This document shows positions 8,388 through 17,593 of a DNA stretch of 64,000 bases, piece by piece. The stretch is taken from the NCBI GenBank assembly GCA_963662245.2, contig CAXXVQ010000003.1:18285-82284 (forward strand), in the 5' to 3' direction. How positions within the stretch are numbered: the stretch's first letter is position 1; each line of letters begins with the position of its first letter. Origin of the DNA: JAFGVL01 sp963662245 (GTDB lineage: Bacteria; Bacteroidota; Bacteroidia; Bacteroidales; Paludibacteraceae). The notes below the pieces were generated by a model, which made no database searches, was not told the origin of the DNA, and was given only the letters and a program-made list of their open reading frames with translations. The position numbers were made by a program, and so were the translations under genes.

Positions 8388-9323
8388 TTACGCTTTTATA
8401 AATTGAAGCAATTCTTTTCGATATCTATGAACAATAGCAAAAAACAATGCTAAAAAATAAAAAATAGAAACAAGAAATATAATTAGTTTGATTCCAGACA
8501 AAACTGGTTTTACATAAACTCCAGTATAAACATTTACAATCTTTGTGTTGACATCTAACTGATTAATCAGTTCTATTCTGTCCTCCTTAAGTTTTAAAAG
8601 ATCCTCTGAATATGTGTTTTCTTTAACCACTCCTTTTTCTACCATAGAATAACTAGTAGCAGCTCCTGTCATTTGCGATCTTCTCATTTCTGTCAAAGCA
8701 TCAATCTCAGTATCAATTGCCTGAATATTTTGCTTAATACTACTATTTTTTTGTAAAGATTCTTTTATTAAATATTGATCATGATTTAAATAATCAACTA
8801 TCTTTTGTTGAACAAGATTACAATTAGATGACCCTATCTTTTTAAATTCTATCTGTAAAAAGTTATCCATCTTAACATTTAGACTATCTTCAACAAAATC
8901 ATCTTGATAATCTACATAATCTCTAGTTCCATTTCTATTCAAATCAATTACACGAAATGCCTTTAAACTCAAAATCTTATTTGCAATCTGATTATTCAAA
9001 GAAAGCTTATCAGCAAAACTATCAGAACCTTCTTCACCTAACGATTGAGAAAGCACATATATAATATCATTAACATAAGCACTACTTACCCCATTTATCT
9101 GAACAGAAAAACCAACATTATATAAGTTATTCTTTTTACTTTTAAGAAAAAATCCTGCAACTACACCAAGAATTACAAAAAACAAAATCAAAAAGAAATA
9201 CTTAACATTAAATCTCACAAAGCATAAAACACTATCAAGGATCAACTTAATTAATCTTTTTAACCTTACAATAAATTGATCTATTACATCAAATAAATCC
9301 AACTCCTTACTTTCTTTATCCAT
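8388..9323 (-). CDS. Wzz-type polysaccharide chain-length determinant protein
   Basis: A 311-residue inner-membrane protein with the Wzz layout: a cytoplasmic start, one helix at about 43-64, a large periplasmic part rich in coiled-coil helix (roughly 180-275), and a second helix at about 283-304 with a short basic tail. There is no attached tyrosine kinase domain, so it is the simple polysaccharide co-polymerase form. Its job would be to set the chain length made by the Wzy-like polymerase upstream in the same operon. Its sequence is weakly conserved, so the call rests on topology and context. Confidence 0.78.
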   Translation of the reverse strand: MDKESKELDLFDVIDQFIVRLKRLIKLILDSVLCFVRFNVKYFFLILFFVILGVVAGFFLKSKKNNLYNVGFSVQINGVSSAYVNDIIYVLSQSLGEEGSDSFADKLSLNNQIANKILSLKAFRVIDLNRNGTRDYVDYQDDFVEDSLNVKMDNFLQIEFKKIGSSNCNLVQQKIVDYLNHDQYLIKESLQKNSSIKQNIQAIDTEIDALTEMRRSQMTGAATSYSMVEKGVVKENTYSEDLLKLKEDRIELINQLDVNTKIVNVYTGVYVKPVLSGIKLIIFLVSIFYFLALFFAIVHRYRKELLQFIKA

Positions 9324-9353
9324 AGAAATAATACTTTAACGGAAACAATACTT

Positions 9354-10145
9354 TTATTTTTTTTTAAAATTCACTATATTCTTTATTCTAAATAAAAACA
9401 CCTCATATATTTTACAAATATATCTTAATCCTAACAAAAAAACATTCGAATATACATCATTATTTTTAAAAACTCTAAGGTGCTCATAAAATATAGTATA
9501 ATGACTTTTAATACCTGAAGAGCTAGCACCTCCCAATCGCATAGTTACAAAATCCTTATCAAGATAGGATATTTTAATTTTATTAATAAATATCTGTCTT
9601 AATAAAAGGTCAAAATCAGCAACAATCTTATAATTAGTTGAATATAAACCATATTTATCATAAATTGTTTTATAAACATAATAACTAGGATGAGCTGGCA
9701 TATAACCTAATCTCATTTTCCATCGCTTAAACCTTGAACTGGAATAATATCTTATAGGTAAAGATAAATTTGAATCTTTCACATAATGTACATCTCCAAA
9801 TACAGCATCACAATCCGCAACAAAAAATCTCGCAACAATTTCTGAGACAATAGTACTAGATGTGAAGAAATCATCAGAGTTAAGTATACCAATGACATCA
9901 CCTGTAGATATCCGAATCCCTTTATTCATTGCATCATAAATCCCAGAATCAGGTTCGCTCAGCCACTTTAAATTCCCTTCAAATCTTTTCTGATTTTTCT
10001 TTATAATTTCAATAGTATTATCAGAAGAATCTCCATCAACAACAATATACTCAATATCCTTATATGTCTGAGAAAGAACACTATCAATAGTATCTTGAAT
10101 CGTTCGAGCACTATTATATGTTACTGTAATAATTGATATCTTCAT
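9354..10145 (-). CDS. Family 2 glycosyltransferase (WcaA-like)
   Basis: A 263-residue cytoplasmic GT-A enzyme. It begins with the donor-binding ITVTYNSARTIQDTIDSVLSQ, followed by VDGDSSDNT and the metal-binding NSDDFF near residue 90. SEPDSGIYDAMNKGI is typical of WcaA-type transferases of exopolysaccharide clusters. Its start overlaps the stop of the preceding glycosyltransferase by four bases, so these genes are coupled. It would add one sugar of the repeat unit; donor and linkage cannot be read from sequence. Confidence 0.88.
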   Translation of the reverse strand: MKISIITVTYNSARTIQDTIDSVLSQTYKDIEYIVVDGDSSDNTIEIIKKNQKRFEGNLKWLSEPDSGIYDAMNKGIRISTGDVIGILNSDDFFTSSTIVSEIVARFFVADCDAVFGDVHYVKDSNLSLPIRYYSSSRFKRWKMRLGYMPAHPSYYVYKTIYDKYGLYSTNYKIVADFDLLLRQIFINKIKISYLDKDFVTMRLGGASSSGIKSHYTIFYEHLRVFKNNDVYSNVFLLGLRYICKIYEVFLFRIKNIVNFKKK

Positions 10146-11212
10146 TGAAATCGGTTGTAAAAATTTAATGTCTCACAATATGTCTTATCCCATGAAAATC
10201 TATTTGAATTTTTAAATCCTTTCTCTACAAGACCATCAATAGATATCCTTCCGCTTTTCATTAACAACAAAGACTCAACAATATATTCAACATTAAGACT
10301 ATCTAAAAAGACCGCAGCACCTCCAGCGACTTCAGGTATAGATGACGAATTATAACAAACAACGGGGCAACCAGACCGCTGTGCTTCTACAACTGTAATT
10401 CCAAAACCTTCATATGAAGATAAATGCAGAAGACAAAAAGCCGAATTATACAATAGATTTAATTCCTCTATAGTTAATCTAGATAAAACTGAATAATTAT
10501 TTTGGCCAAGCAATCCATCAAGTATATCCTGTTCATCCTGCAATAATTCTCCCCCAACAACAACCAAAGGCATCTTTACTCTTGATACAACATCAACCAC
10601 TATATTAAAATTTTTATACTTACTTTTTCTATCACCAACAAAAAGGATAAAACCATTTTCTTCATATGGAATTAACCTCTTTAGATTGTTAAGACTTAAT
10701 AGCGGAGTAAAGCTATCATTAACTCCATTATTTATAACAATAACTTTATCTTCATTTATTTTGGGAAAAAAATTCAATAAATCTTTTTTTGTATTTTCAG
10801 ACACACAAATAATTCCATCAGAAACCTCTACCGCTTTTTTCTTCTGAAATGAATGTACCTTCTGGGATAATCCAGTTACAAAATGTTCATAAGTAAAATC
10901 ATGAACGGTTGTTATATTGATAACATTTCTCTTTTTCAAAGTTCGATAATAACTCGAATGAAAAATACCAGAATAATCCTCACATATAATTGGAGAGAAG
11001 TACCTATTTAATTTAATAGGCAAATCTACTGTTTTAATTCTATTTGATGTGTTTATTAGTTTACCAAAAACATTCAAGTTATCATAATCAATCGTCTTGA
11101 GATTCACATCTGGCTCATTATATAAGCGTGTTTGCAGTTCATACCACAAGGAAGAAATACCTCCAGCTTTTTGCAACGCAAAAATTATATTATCGTATAA
11201 AATATCCATCAA
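10142..11212 (-). CDS. Family 4 glycosyltransferase (GT-B)
   Basis: A 356-residue GT-B enzyme with the retaining-GT4 acceptor-side start FALQKAGGISSLWYEL and the C-terminal donor-binding segment YEGFGITVVEAQRSGCPVV, which has the E-x7-E motif, followed by SSIPEVAGGAA. The middle segment FVGDRKSKYKN starts the second Rossmann domain. It overlaps both neighbours by four bases and belongs to the surface polysaccharide operon. It probably transfers a hexose or deoxyhexose from a nucleotide sugar (mannosyl- or rhamnosyl-type enzymes look similar). Confidence 0.88.
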   Translation of the reverse strand: MMDILYDNIIFALQKAGGISSLWYELQTRLYNEPDVNLKTIDYDNLNVFGKLINTSNRIKTVDLPIKLNRYFSPIICEDYSGIFHSSYYRTLKKRNVINITTVHDFTYEHFVTGLSQKVHSFQKKKAVEVSDGIICVSENTKKDLLNFFPKINEDKVIVINNGVNDSFTPLLSLNNLKRLIPYEENGFILFVGDRKSKYKNFNIVVDVVSRVKMPLVVVGGELLQDEQDILDGLLGQNNYSVLSRLTIEELNLLYNSAFCLLHLSSYEGFGITVVEAQRSGCPVVCYNSSSIPEVAGGAAVFLDSLNVEYIVESLLLMKSGRISIDGLVEKGFKNSNRFSWDKTYCETLNFYNRFQ

Positions 11213-12360
11213 ACTAAATTAAATTTTTCAAAAAAATCAACCCAATCATTCATAACTTTTTCTTGAGAAAATCTCACAATATTAGATTTAGCATTCTCAC
11301 CCATTTCTGTCCTTAAAGAGTCCAATGAAATTAATCTCACAACTTTTTCAACAAAACGATTTTCATCACCTTCAGAAATAACAAAACCATCCTCATTATT
11401 TACAATAATCTCTGCTGGCCCACACATACAATCAAATGAAACAACTGGCAACCCTAATGACATTGCTTCTATAAGAACCATTGGAAAGCCTTCAAATCTA
11501 GAAGCCATAAGATATATACTAGATGAATTTATTACAGAGTAAATTTCCTTTGTTGCAGGAAATATTTTAACAACAGACTCTAGGTTATTCTCTCTAATTT
11601 GCTCTAATAATTGCTCTTTATCTGGCCCATCACCATATATATGCAATTGCCATCCATCAACACATGCATCAACCTGTCTCCAGATATTTATCAATCGATC
11701 AAATCCTTTTTGAAACTCTAATCTCCCAATTGACAATGCAATTTTATTCTTTTCACATGGTTTATTCTCAATAAAGACAGTAAAACTATTCGGAATTACA
11801 CTAATATTATCAAATCCTTTTCTCGCCCATAAAGAATAATCTTGCTTAGTTAAAACCACAATCTTATCAAACTTCTTTAATAATCTATCTCCAGAATAAG
11901 ATCTTATTTTATATATTTTAGCAACGAAAAAATTTCTACCAAAGGACTTTGAAAACTGGTTCAAATAATCTTGAGCAAAATGATGTTCATATATTTTAAA
12001 ACTACCATCATTAATTTGGGGCAAAAAATCAGCCTTGGGCATTAAAGAAATAACAAAATCAAACTTATTTCTTTTCAAGAACTTAGATAAAAGTTGCTTA
12101 AATAAGAATTGCTTAAAAATAAATTTAAAAACCCTTTTTATTATAAAAATATCTTTATATTCTTCAAAATTAATATTTAAATCGACTCTCTTAATTTTAT
12201 CGGAAATATCAAAATAATAATCCCTATTATCTTGATCTGTTGTAAGAATAGTTATATCATAACCCTTAACTTCAGACAAATAATTTACCTTATTAGTAAC
12301 TACCCTTTCCATTCCTGCAGAATTATACATTCCTGCAATAATATATAGTAACTTCATCAC
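11209..12360 (-). CDS. Family 4 glycosyltransferase (GT-B)
   Basis: A 383-residue GT-B enzyme. The N-terminal YIIAGMYNSAGMERVV is the glycine-rich acceptor-domain loop, SIGRLEFQKGFDRLI opens the donor domain, and FEGFPMVLIEAMSLGLPVV carries the E-x7-E motif, followed by CGPAEII. This form resembles amylovoran- and teichuronate-type transferases. It is coupled by four-base overlaps to a GT2 upstream and a GT4 downstream. Sugar specificity cannot be read. One of four transferases in the cluster, which suggests a repeat unit of about four to five sugars counting the initiating one. Confidence 0.88.
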   Translation of the reverse strand: MMKLLYIIAGMYNSAGMERVVTNKVNYLSEVKGYDITILTTDQDNRDYYFDISDKIKRVDLNINFEEYKDIFIIKRVFKFIFKQFLFKQLLSKFLKRNKFDFVISLMPKADFLPQINDGSFKIYEHHFAQDYLNQFSKSFGRNFFVAKIYKIRSYSGDRLLKKFDKIVVLTKQDYSLWARKGFDNISVIPNSFTVFIENKPCEKNKIALSIGRLEFQKGFDRLINIWRQVDACVDGWQLHIYGDGPDKEQLLEQIRENNLESVVKIFPATKEIYSVINSSSIYLMASRFEGFPMVLIEAMSLGLPVVSFDCMCGPAEIIVNNEDGFVISEGDENRFVEKVVRLISLDSLRTEMGENAKSNIVRFSQEKVMNDWVDFFEKFNLV

Positions 12361-13193
12361 AAAGAACTCTTATTAGAATATATCTTAATAAAATAAAACA
12401 ACTTATACATAAGAAATATTATTGGAGATTTAAAAACAAACGAATAATACTTATAATGGTTTATATTTATCTTTAATATTGAATACAAATTAAGTATTTT
12501 CTGCCTAATTGAGATTTCTACGGCTTTTGCCCCATAAACATTCTCTGAATGTTGACGATACATGATAACTTGTTCCCTAATATAATCTACTTTTCCAGAC
12601 AAAACAACATTAATAGCTATCCAAGCATCATGCATCTCAACATTGCTAGCAAATGGCAAAGCCACTCCTTTAGCAAGCTTATTAATCAACATTGTACAAC
12701 CCGTAACACTATTTCTAATAGCTAAATAATACTTATTATTATCTAATATCTCTGGAAATATTTTTGTATAACTCCAAAAAGAATTAGCTATCAGATTTAG
12801 ATTCTCGTCAACAACAATTAAATCAGCATGAACTAACAATGGTGTATCGTTATATTTAGATTCCAGTTGAATCATTTTTTTCATGCTCAACTCAATCTTA
12901 TTTGGCAACCACACATCATCTTGATCTGAAAACATTATATACTCAGATGAAGATTGATTCAACAAAGTTTCATATGACTTTATACACCCAATATTCCCTA
13001 AATTATCAATAACTTTTACAATCTTATCTGGATATCTATTAACATATTCCTCTAAAATCTCATTTGTTTGATCTGAAGAAACATCATCTCTAACAATTAA
13101 TCTCCACTGAGAATATGTTTGGGATAATATTGAATCAATCTGTTCTCTCAAAAACTCTTGACCATTATATGTAGAAAGCAATATATCTATCAT
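12357..13193 (-). CDS. Family 2 glycosyltransferase, rhamnosyltransferase-like
   Basis: A 278-residue GT-A enzyme. It shows DILLSTYNGQEFLREQIDSI at the start, VRDDVSSDQT, and MFSDQDDVWLPNKI, a combination typical of WbbL/rhamnosyltransferase-like GT2 enzymes that act on O-antigen-type glycans. A weakly hydrophobic tail suggests membrane association. The start codon lies 22 bases from the left end of the decayed IS element, so the element separates this gene from the polymerase gene that once preceded it directly. Its stop overlaps the next gene by four bases. Confidence 0.87.
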   Translation of the reverse strand: MIDILLSTYNGQEFLREQIDSILSQTYSQWRLIVRDDVSSDQTNEILEEYVNRYPDKIVKVIDNLGNIGCIKSYETLLNQSSSEYIMFSDQDDVWLPNKIELSMKKMIQLESKYNDTPLLVHADLIVVDENLNLIANSFWSYTKIFPEILDNNKYYLAIRNSVTGCTMLINKLAKGVALPFASNVEMHDAWIAINVVLSGKVDYIREQVIMYRQHSENVYGAKAVEISIRQKILNLYSILKININHYKYYSFVFKSPIIFLMYKLFYFIKIYSNKSSL

Positions 13194-13214
13194 ATATAAA
13201 TATTTATTAAAATA

Positions 13215-14086
13215 ACCCGTAGTGCATTTAGCAAACGAGTGTTTTAAGATTGTTAATATTTCTATAAATTACTTGTTAATCATTTGAATAATTACTCAGC
13301 AGTTTCTTTTGATAGTATTTGATTCTTGTATCCATCAAAAAACTTTGTATAGTTTCGACGAGTAATAAATTAGTCACACAATTGATAGAATAGTGTTTCA
13401 ATCCTTTTTCTTGTTTTTCGAAACAGAATAATTCTGCTTTTCATAATTCGGTTAGCTAACTCTCATCGAAATTTTTAACCATTTTAATTCGATGTAAATT
13501 AATTAATTCGATATTTAGTCCTTAAGTAGCCTTTATCTCTGATTAAGTCACAAGATGAAAAGCTACTTTTTATATTCTTCAAAAAATGAATATCCTGTAA
13601 TGCCACTTGAGTTAATTCGAAATCTATAAAAACACCTGTAGCACGGCATAATGCATGTAATCTATAGCCATAAAAATGCAAACCTGCATTAACACAATAT
13701 CCTTTAGAGGAGCTTATTAAACAATTCTCTTTCAATATAATTGTTCTTGAGGAAAGATTTAATTTGCAAATTTCCAAATATATGCTATCCACAATGAAAT
13801 AATTATCAGACTCAGTCAACTAATTAGCAAGATCTTTTAGAATATGCTCTTTTGCAAAAAATATTTTTTGTCTACGACGATTATTGACGCTACCCTCAAT
13901 CAATGTAACCTTGTTGGTAAAAATCTAATTAACTTACAATTTAAATCAATTACCAAAGATTCCGCCGTTAAGTCAATCGTTATTAACTCTATATCTCAAA
14001 ATTTTGGAATCCAAATTTAATTTAGAAAGTTTATACTAATTTTATCCAAGATGAACAACTTATTATTTTACAAATACACTACGGAT
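13215..14086 (-). mobile_element. Decayed IS982-family insertion sequence within the polysaccharide operon
   Basis: The 872-base element is bounded by imperfect inverted repeats sharing CCGTAGTG and then ATTT (13217-13229 and the complement of 14072-14084). It is flanked by TAAAATA (13208-13214) and TAAGATA (14087-14093), which read as a seven-base target duplication with one change. Inside is a broken transposase of the IS982 type. The right end reaches into the polymerase gene, whose last codons and TAG stop lie within the element. Several stops and frame changes show it cannot transpose by itself. Confidence 0.85.
13240..13990 (-). pseudogene. IS982-family transposase remnant
   Basis: Pieces of one DDE transposase can be followed in order on the minus strand across several frames: NRRRQKIFFAKEHILKDLAN, stop, then an open segment at 13499-13819 with SDNYFIVDSIYLEIC (first catalytic D), SSKGYC, FYGYRLHALC and LIRDKGYL (second D region), and finally RKRIETLFYQLCD, stop, FITRRNYTKFFDGYKN, which holds the catalytic glutamate. 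At least two in-frame stops and one frame change are present. Outer limits are approximate. The order, motifs and spacing fit IS982-type enzymes of Bacteroidota. Confidence 0.85.
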
Positions 14087-15257
14087 TAAGATACTCTTTA
14101 TCCCAGTAAAGACTTGCTCTGTTCATGTTTCTATTTATTATTTCCTCTTTGCTTAAATATAATCTATCAAAAATTGTTGTTGATTTTCCAACCTCACTTT
14201 TTAACTCAAGCTGACCTATTGTATATCCTCGAATAAAATTTATTGAATATAGATATATAACAACAACAAACAACTGCTTTATGTATTTATACTTATTTAT
14301 AGATAATGAAAAATTATTAATAGCAAAGAAAATAATAAATGGCAAAAAATAAGATCTCAATCGATTTAGCATAAAATAAAATTGATAAAAAACAACAATA
14401 AAAATAAAAGCAAAAATAACTAACATCTGCCATTTCTTATCCTTAATTGAATCACTATACAATACCATTGAAAAAAATAGAAATAGGTATATAATAGCAA
14501 TCGACTGAAAACGACTCACAAGATTTACATGATGTAAAATAGAAGATAATGCAGAATTACTAATAGGAAGAATAGATACTATATCTTGAATAATATCTTT
14601 CAACGGCAATAAAAGCATAATCACATAAGAAATCAATAATAAAACATATATTCTATTATTGATTTGAATATATTTAATAATGGTTGCCAAAAAGAATCCT
14701 ATAAAAACAAAAACAGCAGATTTATGAAAAAGAATAGAAATTATCGCAAATACTAGGAAACTAAAATATTTCCTATCCATATATGCAAAAACAGAAAAAA
14801 GAAAAAAACTGACAGCTAAACATTGACGATATTCATATATTATCAAATTCGAATCAAAAAGAAATAGTAAAAACAAAGCAAAAACATGAAAAGACTTTAG
14901 ATTTTGAAAAACTTTATATATAGCATAAAAATATATAAGCGTTATTAAAACTGTAGTCATCCAAAAAGAAATCCCAAAGGTCTTTAAGATGCTTAAAAAA
15001 AAGATATATCCAGGTTCAAAATATTCATCTATATATGCTTTTTCCTTTATTACAAAAAAAACATCTTGCATTCCATCATACAAAGGAACATATAACGCTA
15101 TATCTGGCCCATAATAATATTTTATTGCAACTAAAAAAAGCAAAACACAAAAAGTAAATCTATATATATACTTATGCAGTCTCTTTTTCTCATAAAAGAC
15201 AAAATCAGTAAGTGAAAAAACAAATAAAAAAACTAATATCTCAATTATATAATTCAT
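14079..15257 (-). CDS. EpsG/Wzy-like polysaccharide polymerase, 3' end altered by IS insertion
   Basis: A 392-residue integral membrane protein with about 10-12 helices and the EpsG-type segment YEYRQCLAVSFFLFS near residues 142-156. It would join lipid-linked repeat units in the periplasm. The start overlaps the flippase stop by four bases. The last two codons (Asn-Pro) and the TAG stop lie inside the terminal repeat of the adjacent decayed IS, so the C-terminus is not the original one. Whether function is lost is unclear, since the transmembrane part looks complete. Confidence 0.82.
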   Translation of the reverse strand: MNYIIEILVFLFVFSLTDFVFYEKKRLHKYIYRFTFCVLLFLVAIKYYYGPDIALYVPLYDGMQDVFFVIKEKAYIDEYFEPGYIFFLSILKTFGISFWMTTVLITLIYFYAIYKVFQNLKSFHVFALFLLFLFDSNLIIYEYRQCLAVSFFLFSVFAYMDRKYFSFLVFAIISILFHKSAVFVFIGFFLATIIKYIQINNRIYVLLLISYVIMLLLPLKDIIQDIVSILPISNSALSSILHHVNLVSRFQSIAIIYLFLFFSMVLYSDSIKDKKWQMLVIFAFIFIVVFYQFYFMLNRLRSYFLPFIIFFAINNFSLSINKYKYIKQLFVVVIYLYSINFIRGYTIGQLELKSEVGKSTTIFDRLYLSKEEIINRNMNRASLYWDKEYLNP

Positions 15258-16504
15258 CTACAATTATTTCTATATAGTTTTTTAGACTTAACAACCATTA
15301 ATATACAAACCAAGGACTCTGTTATTAATAACGAAATTACAGCTCCCATTTGGTTATAATTTGAAACTAAAATAAACACACTAAATAATGCGATTAATCC
15401 TGCAAACAAATATACCCTTTGATAATACTTCTTCTCTGCAGTAGCTCCAAGGGCTAATATTACTAGTTGTGCACAAACCCCTCCAACACCAACAAAAAAT
15501 GGAACAAAAGACATGATCTTAAATAATCCACTAGTATTACGATAATCATCGCCTAAATAATCAATTGCATATCCAGATAAAAAAAACATTACAACAAATA
15601 TTAATGACATAGAAATTATCATAAATAATAATATTTTTTTTATCAAAGAAAACGCTGCTCTTATATTATTCAAACCTAACTGCGAAACTTTAGGATAAAA
15701 GGCCTGCAGTGTAGGTAATAAAACCAAATAACACAGTGCTCTCATTATCCGATCCACCGCAGAATATTCTCCTACTGCCTCAGGGGTAGAAAAATACCCT
15801 AACACAATAACAAAACTTGCAGTATAAATAGTTGTAGCTGCTATAGATAAAAAAATTGGGAAACTATCTTTCAGCTCCTTAACAATCAATGAAATATTGA
15901 TTATTTTCAATAATGTTAGTCTATAATATAAAAGATAACCAACACAAATAATTGAAGAAAAAACATATACTAAAACTTGAATCGATGCTGCTATTATAAA
16001 ATCTGCAGATGACTTAACAAATAAAAATGTCAATGGAAGTATACTCAATTTCACAATTGAATTAATTATTGAAATAACTCGAATTTTCCCAATTCCTTGA
16101 AAAAACCAAACAAAATTAAAGGCATTTGCAATAACCATAATAAACATTATTGACATTGTTTCTTTATACACTTCAAATCTGTTTACATGAGATATAATAA
16201 TAAACAGAAAGAAACTTATAACTAACAATATAATCTTAGCAAAGAGTGTTGATGAAAAAATCTCAGAAAGACTCTCTTTATCATCTTTCAACAATGCAAT
16301 TTTTTTCGTCGCTGACAAATTAAACCCAAAATCAACAATTAACATAAAATACTGTGTTACAGATAGAGAAAAACCAATATATCCAAACTTTTCAGTTCCT
16401 AAAACTACCATTAGATAAGGCAACACTAATAGTGGAGCAATATAGTTCACTCCTTGAAGAGCTATTAAATAAAATACATCTTTTATTTCTTTTGTAACTT
16501 TCAT
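15254..16504 (-). CDS. Wzx-type lipid-linked oligosaccharide flippase
   Basis: A polytopic protein of about 416 residues with some 12 membrane helices, of the polysaccharide-specific transport family of the MOP superfamily (RfbX-like). It would move undecaprenyl-linked repeat units across the inner membrane. I place the start at the ATG complementary to 16502-16504, giving MKVTKEIKDVFYLIALQGVN, the usual family beginning; a longer frame to 16537 would add 11 residues and overlap manA. Early motifs NYIAPLLVLPYLMVVLG and FGYIGFSLS are typical. It precedes the polymerase with a four-base overlap. Confidence 0.87.
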   Translation of the reverse strand: MKVTKEIKDVFYLIALQGVNYIAPLLVLPYLMVVLGTEKFGYIGFSLSVTQYFMLIVDFGFNLSATKKIALLKDDKESLSEIFSSTLFAKIILLVISFFLFIIISHVNRFEVYKETMSIMFIMVIANAFNFVWFFQGIGKIRVISIINSIVKLSILPLTFLFVKSSADFIIAASIQVLVYVFSSIICVGYLLYYRLTLLKIINISLIVKELKDSFPIFLSIAATTIYTASFVIVLGYFSTPEAVGEYSAVDRIMRALCYLVLLPTLQAFYPKVSQLGLNNIRAAFSLIKKILLFMIISMSLIFVVMFFLSGYAIDYLGDDYRNTSGLFKIMSFVPFFVGVGGVCAQLVILALGATAEKKYYQRVYLFAGLIALFSVFILVSNYNQMGAVISLLITESLVCILMVVKSKKLYRNNCR

Positions 16505-16520
16505 AAAAACATTGCTTTCT

Positions 16521-17489
16521 CTAAATATGTATTTCAAGAACTGTTATTTGATCTCGAACTTGAATCTCAAGAGGAAATCCGACACTAGGTATTAAAAACA
16601 AATCTCCCTTTTTTATCTCACTCTTTAGATTGCCTTTTACAAATACCCCAGTACCAGCTACACATATGTAAGCAACAGAAGAACTCAACTTTTCAATATC
16701 TCTATGTATAGTTTGTGTGATAGCAATTACATTAACAGTAAAATATTGACATGAAACAAGTTCAATAATATTGTTTTCTAGTTGAGGATAATCTATTTTT
16801 GATTTGATTTCACTGTTAAAATCAATCACATCTAAAGCTTCTTCGGTATGTAATTGTCTTCCGTTACCATTTGAATCTTTTCGATTATAATCGTACAAAC
16901 GATATGTCACATCACTAGACTGTTGGATCTCTGCTAACAAAACCCCTTTTCCAATTGCATGAACTAAACCAGCCGGGATAAAAAATGCATCTCCTTTTTT
17001 TACTGGAACTTTTTTCAAAATCACATCTAATGTTCCTGCATTAAGGTGTTTTAAATAAATTTCTTGGTTAACTTTTTGATTAAAACCAATAACAAGTTCT
17101 GCGCCTTCCTCAGCAGCTACAACATACCAAAATTCTGTTTTACCAAAACAAGCATGACGCTCTTGGGCAGTCTTATCATCTGGATGTACTTGAATTGATA
17201 AATCATCATGAGCATCGATGAACTTAAACAATAAAGGGAAGTTAGAACCATATTTTTTATAGACTTTCTCACCAACCAAGTCTCCTTTATAAAGCCCAAT
17301 TAATTCAGTCAGTGTTTTACCAACCAATTCACCATTAGAAACGACAGATTCATCTCCAGAAATAGCTGAAAGCTCCCAACTTTCACCAACGGGAAAGTCA
17401 CATGAAGGTTTATTTAGGAAAGTATGTAATTTATGCCCTCCCCAGATTCTTTCCTTCTGTATTGGCACAAACTTCAGCGGATATAACAT
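16521..17489 (-). CDS. manA: Mannose-6-phosphate isomerase, class I (cupin)
   Basis: A 322-residue zinc-dependent cupin interconverting fructose-6-phosphate and mannose-6-phosphate, the entry to GDP-mannose and GDP-fucose. Zinc ligands are visible: Q100 and H102 in SIQVHPDD, E119 in KTEF, and H177 in IPAGLVHAIGKG; the YRLYDYNR segment follows. It has the short form typical of Firmicutes and Bacteroidota enzymes. As first gene of the polysaccharide operon it suggests that mannose or a mannose-derived sugar is part of the polymer. No GDP-mannose pyrophosphorylase is in the window. Confidence 0.93.
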   Translation of the reverse strand: MLYPLKFVPIQKERIWGGHKLHTFLNKPSCDFPVGESWELSAISGDESVVSNGELVGKTLTELIGLYKGDLVGEKVYKKYGSNFPLLFKFIDAHDDLSIQVHPDDKTAQERHACFGKTEFWYVVAAEEGAELVIGFNQKVNQEIYLKHLNAGTLDVILKKVPVKKGDAFFIPAGLVHAIGKGVLLAEIQQSSDVTYRLYDYNRKDSNGNGRQLHTEEALDVIDFNSEIKSKIDYPQLENNIIELVSCQYFTVNVIAITQTIHRDIEKLSSSVAYICVAGTGVFVKGNLKSEIKKGDLFLIPSVGFPLEIQVRDQITVLEIHI

Positions 17490-17531
17490 TACAGTTTTTT
17501 TAGACTTGCAAAAATAGATTTTTTACTCCAT

Positions 17532-17563
17532 AAAAAAAAGCTGTCAAACAACATTGACAGCTT
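17532..17563 (-). terminator. Terminator after floA
   Basis: Ten-base perfect arms AAGCTGTCAA/TTGACAGCTT (17538-17547 and 17554-17563) are followed on the minus strand by eight T. It lies between the floA stop and the manA start, so it should separate the two transcripts. Confidence 0.8.
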
Positions 17564-17593
17564 CTTTTATATATATTTTTCAAACACATACTT

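Noticed and set aside
13499..13819. Open frame of 106 residues that could be taken as a new small gene
   Set aside because: Its sequence (DSIYLEIC, KGYC, FYGYRLHALC, RDKGYL) is the middle of an IS982-type transposase whose other parts lie on both sides in other frames.
16505..16537. Longer start for the flippase overlapping manA
   Set aside because: The family usually begins a few residues before the first helix, as does MKVTKEIKDVFYLIALQG at 16504.
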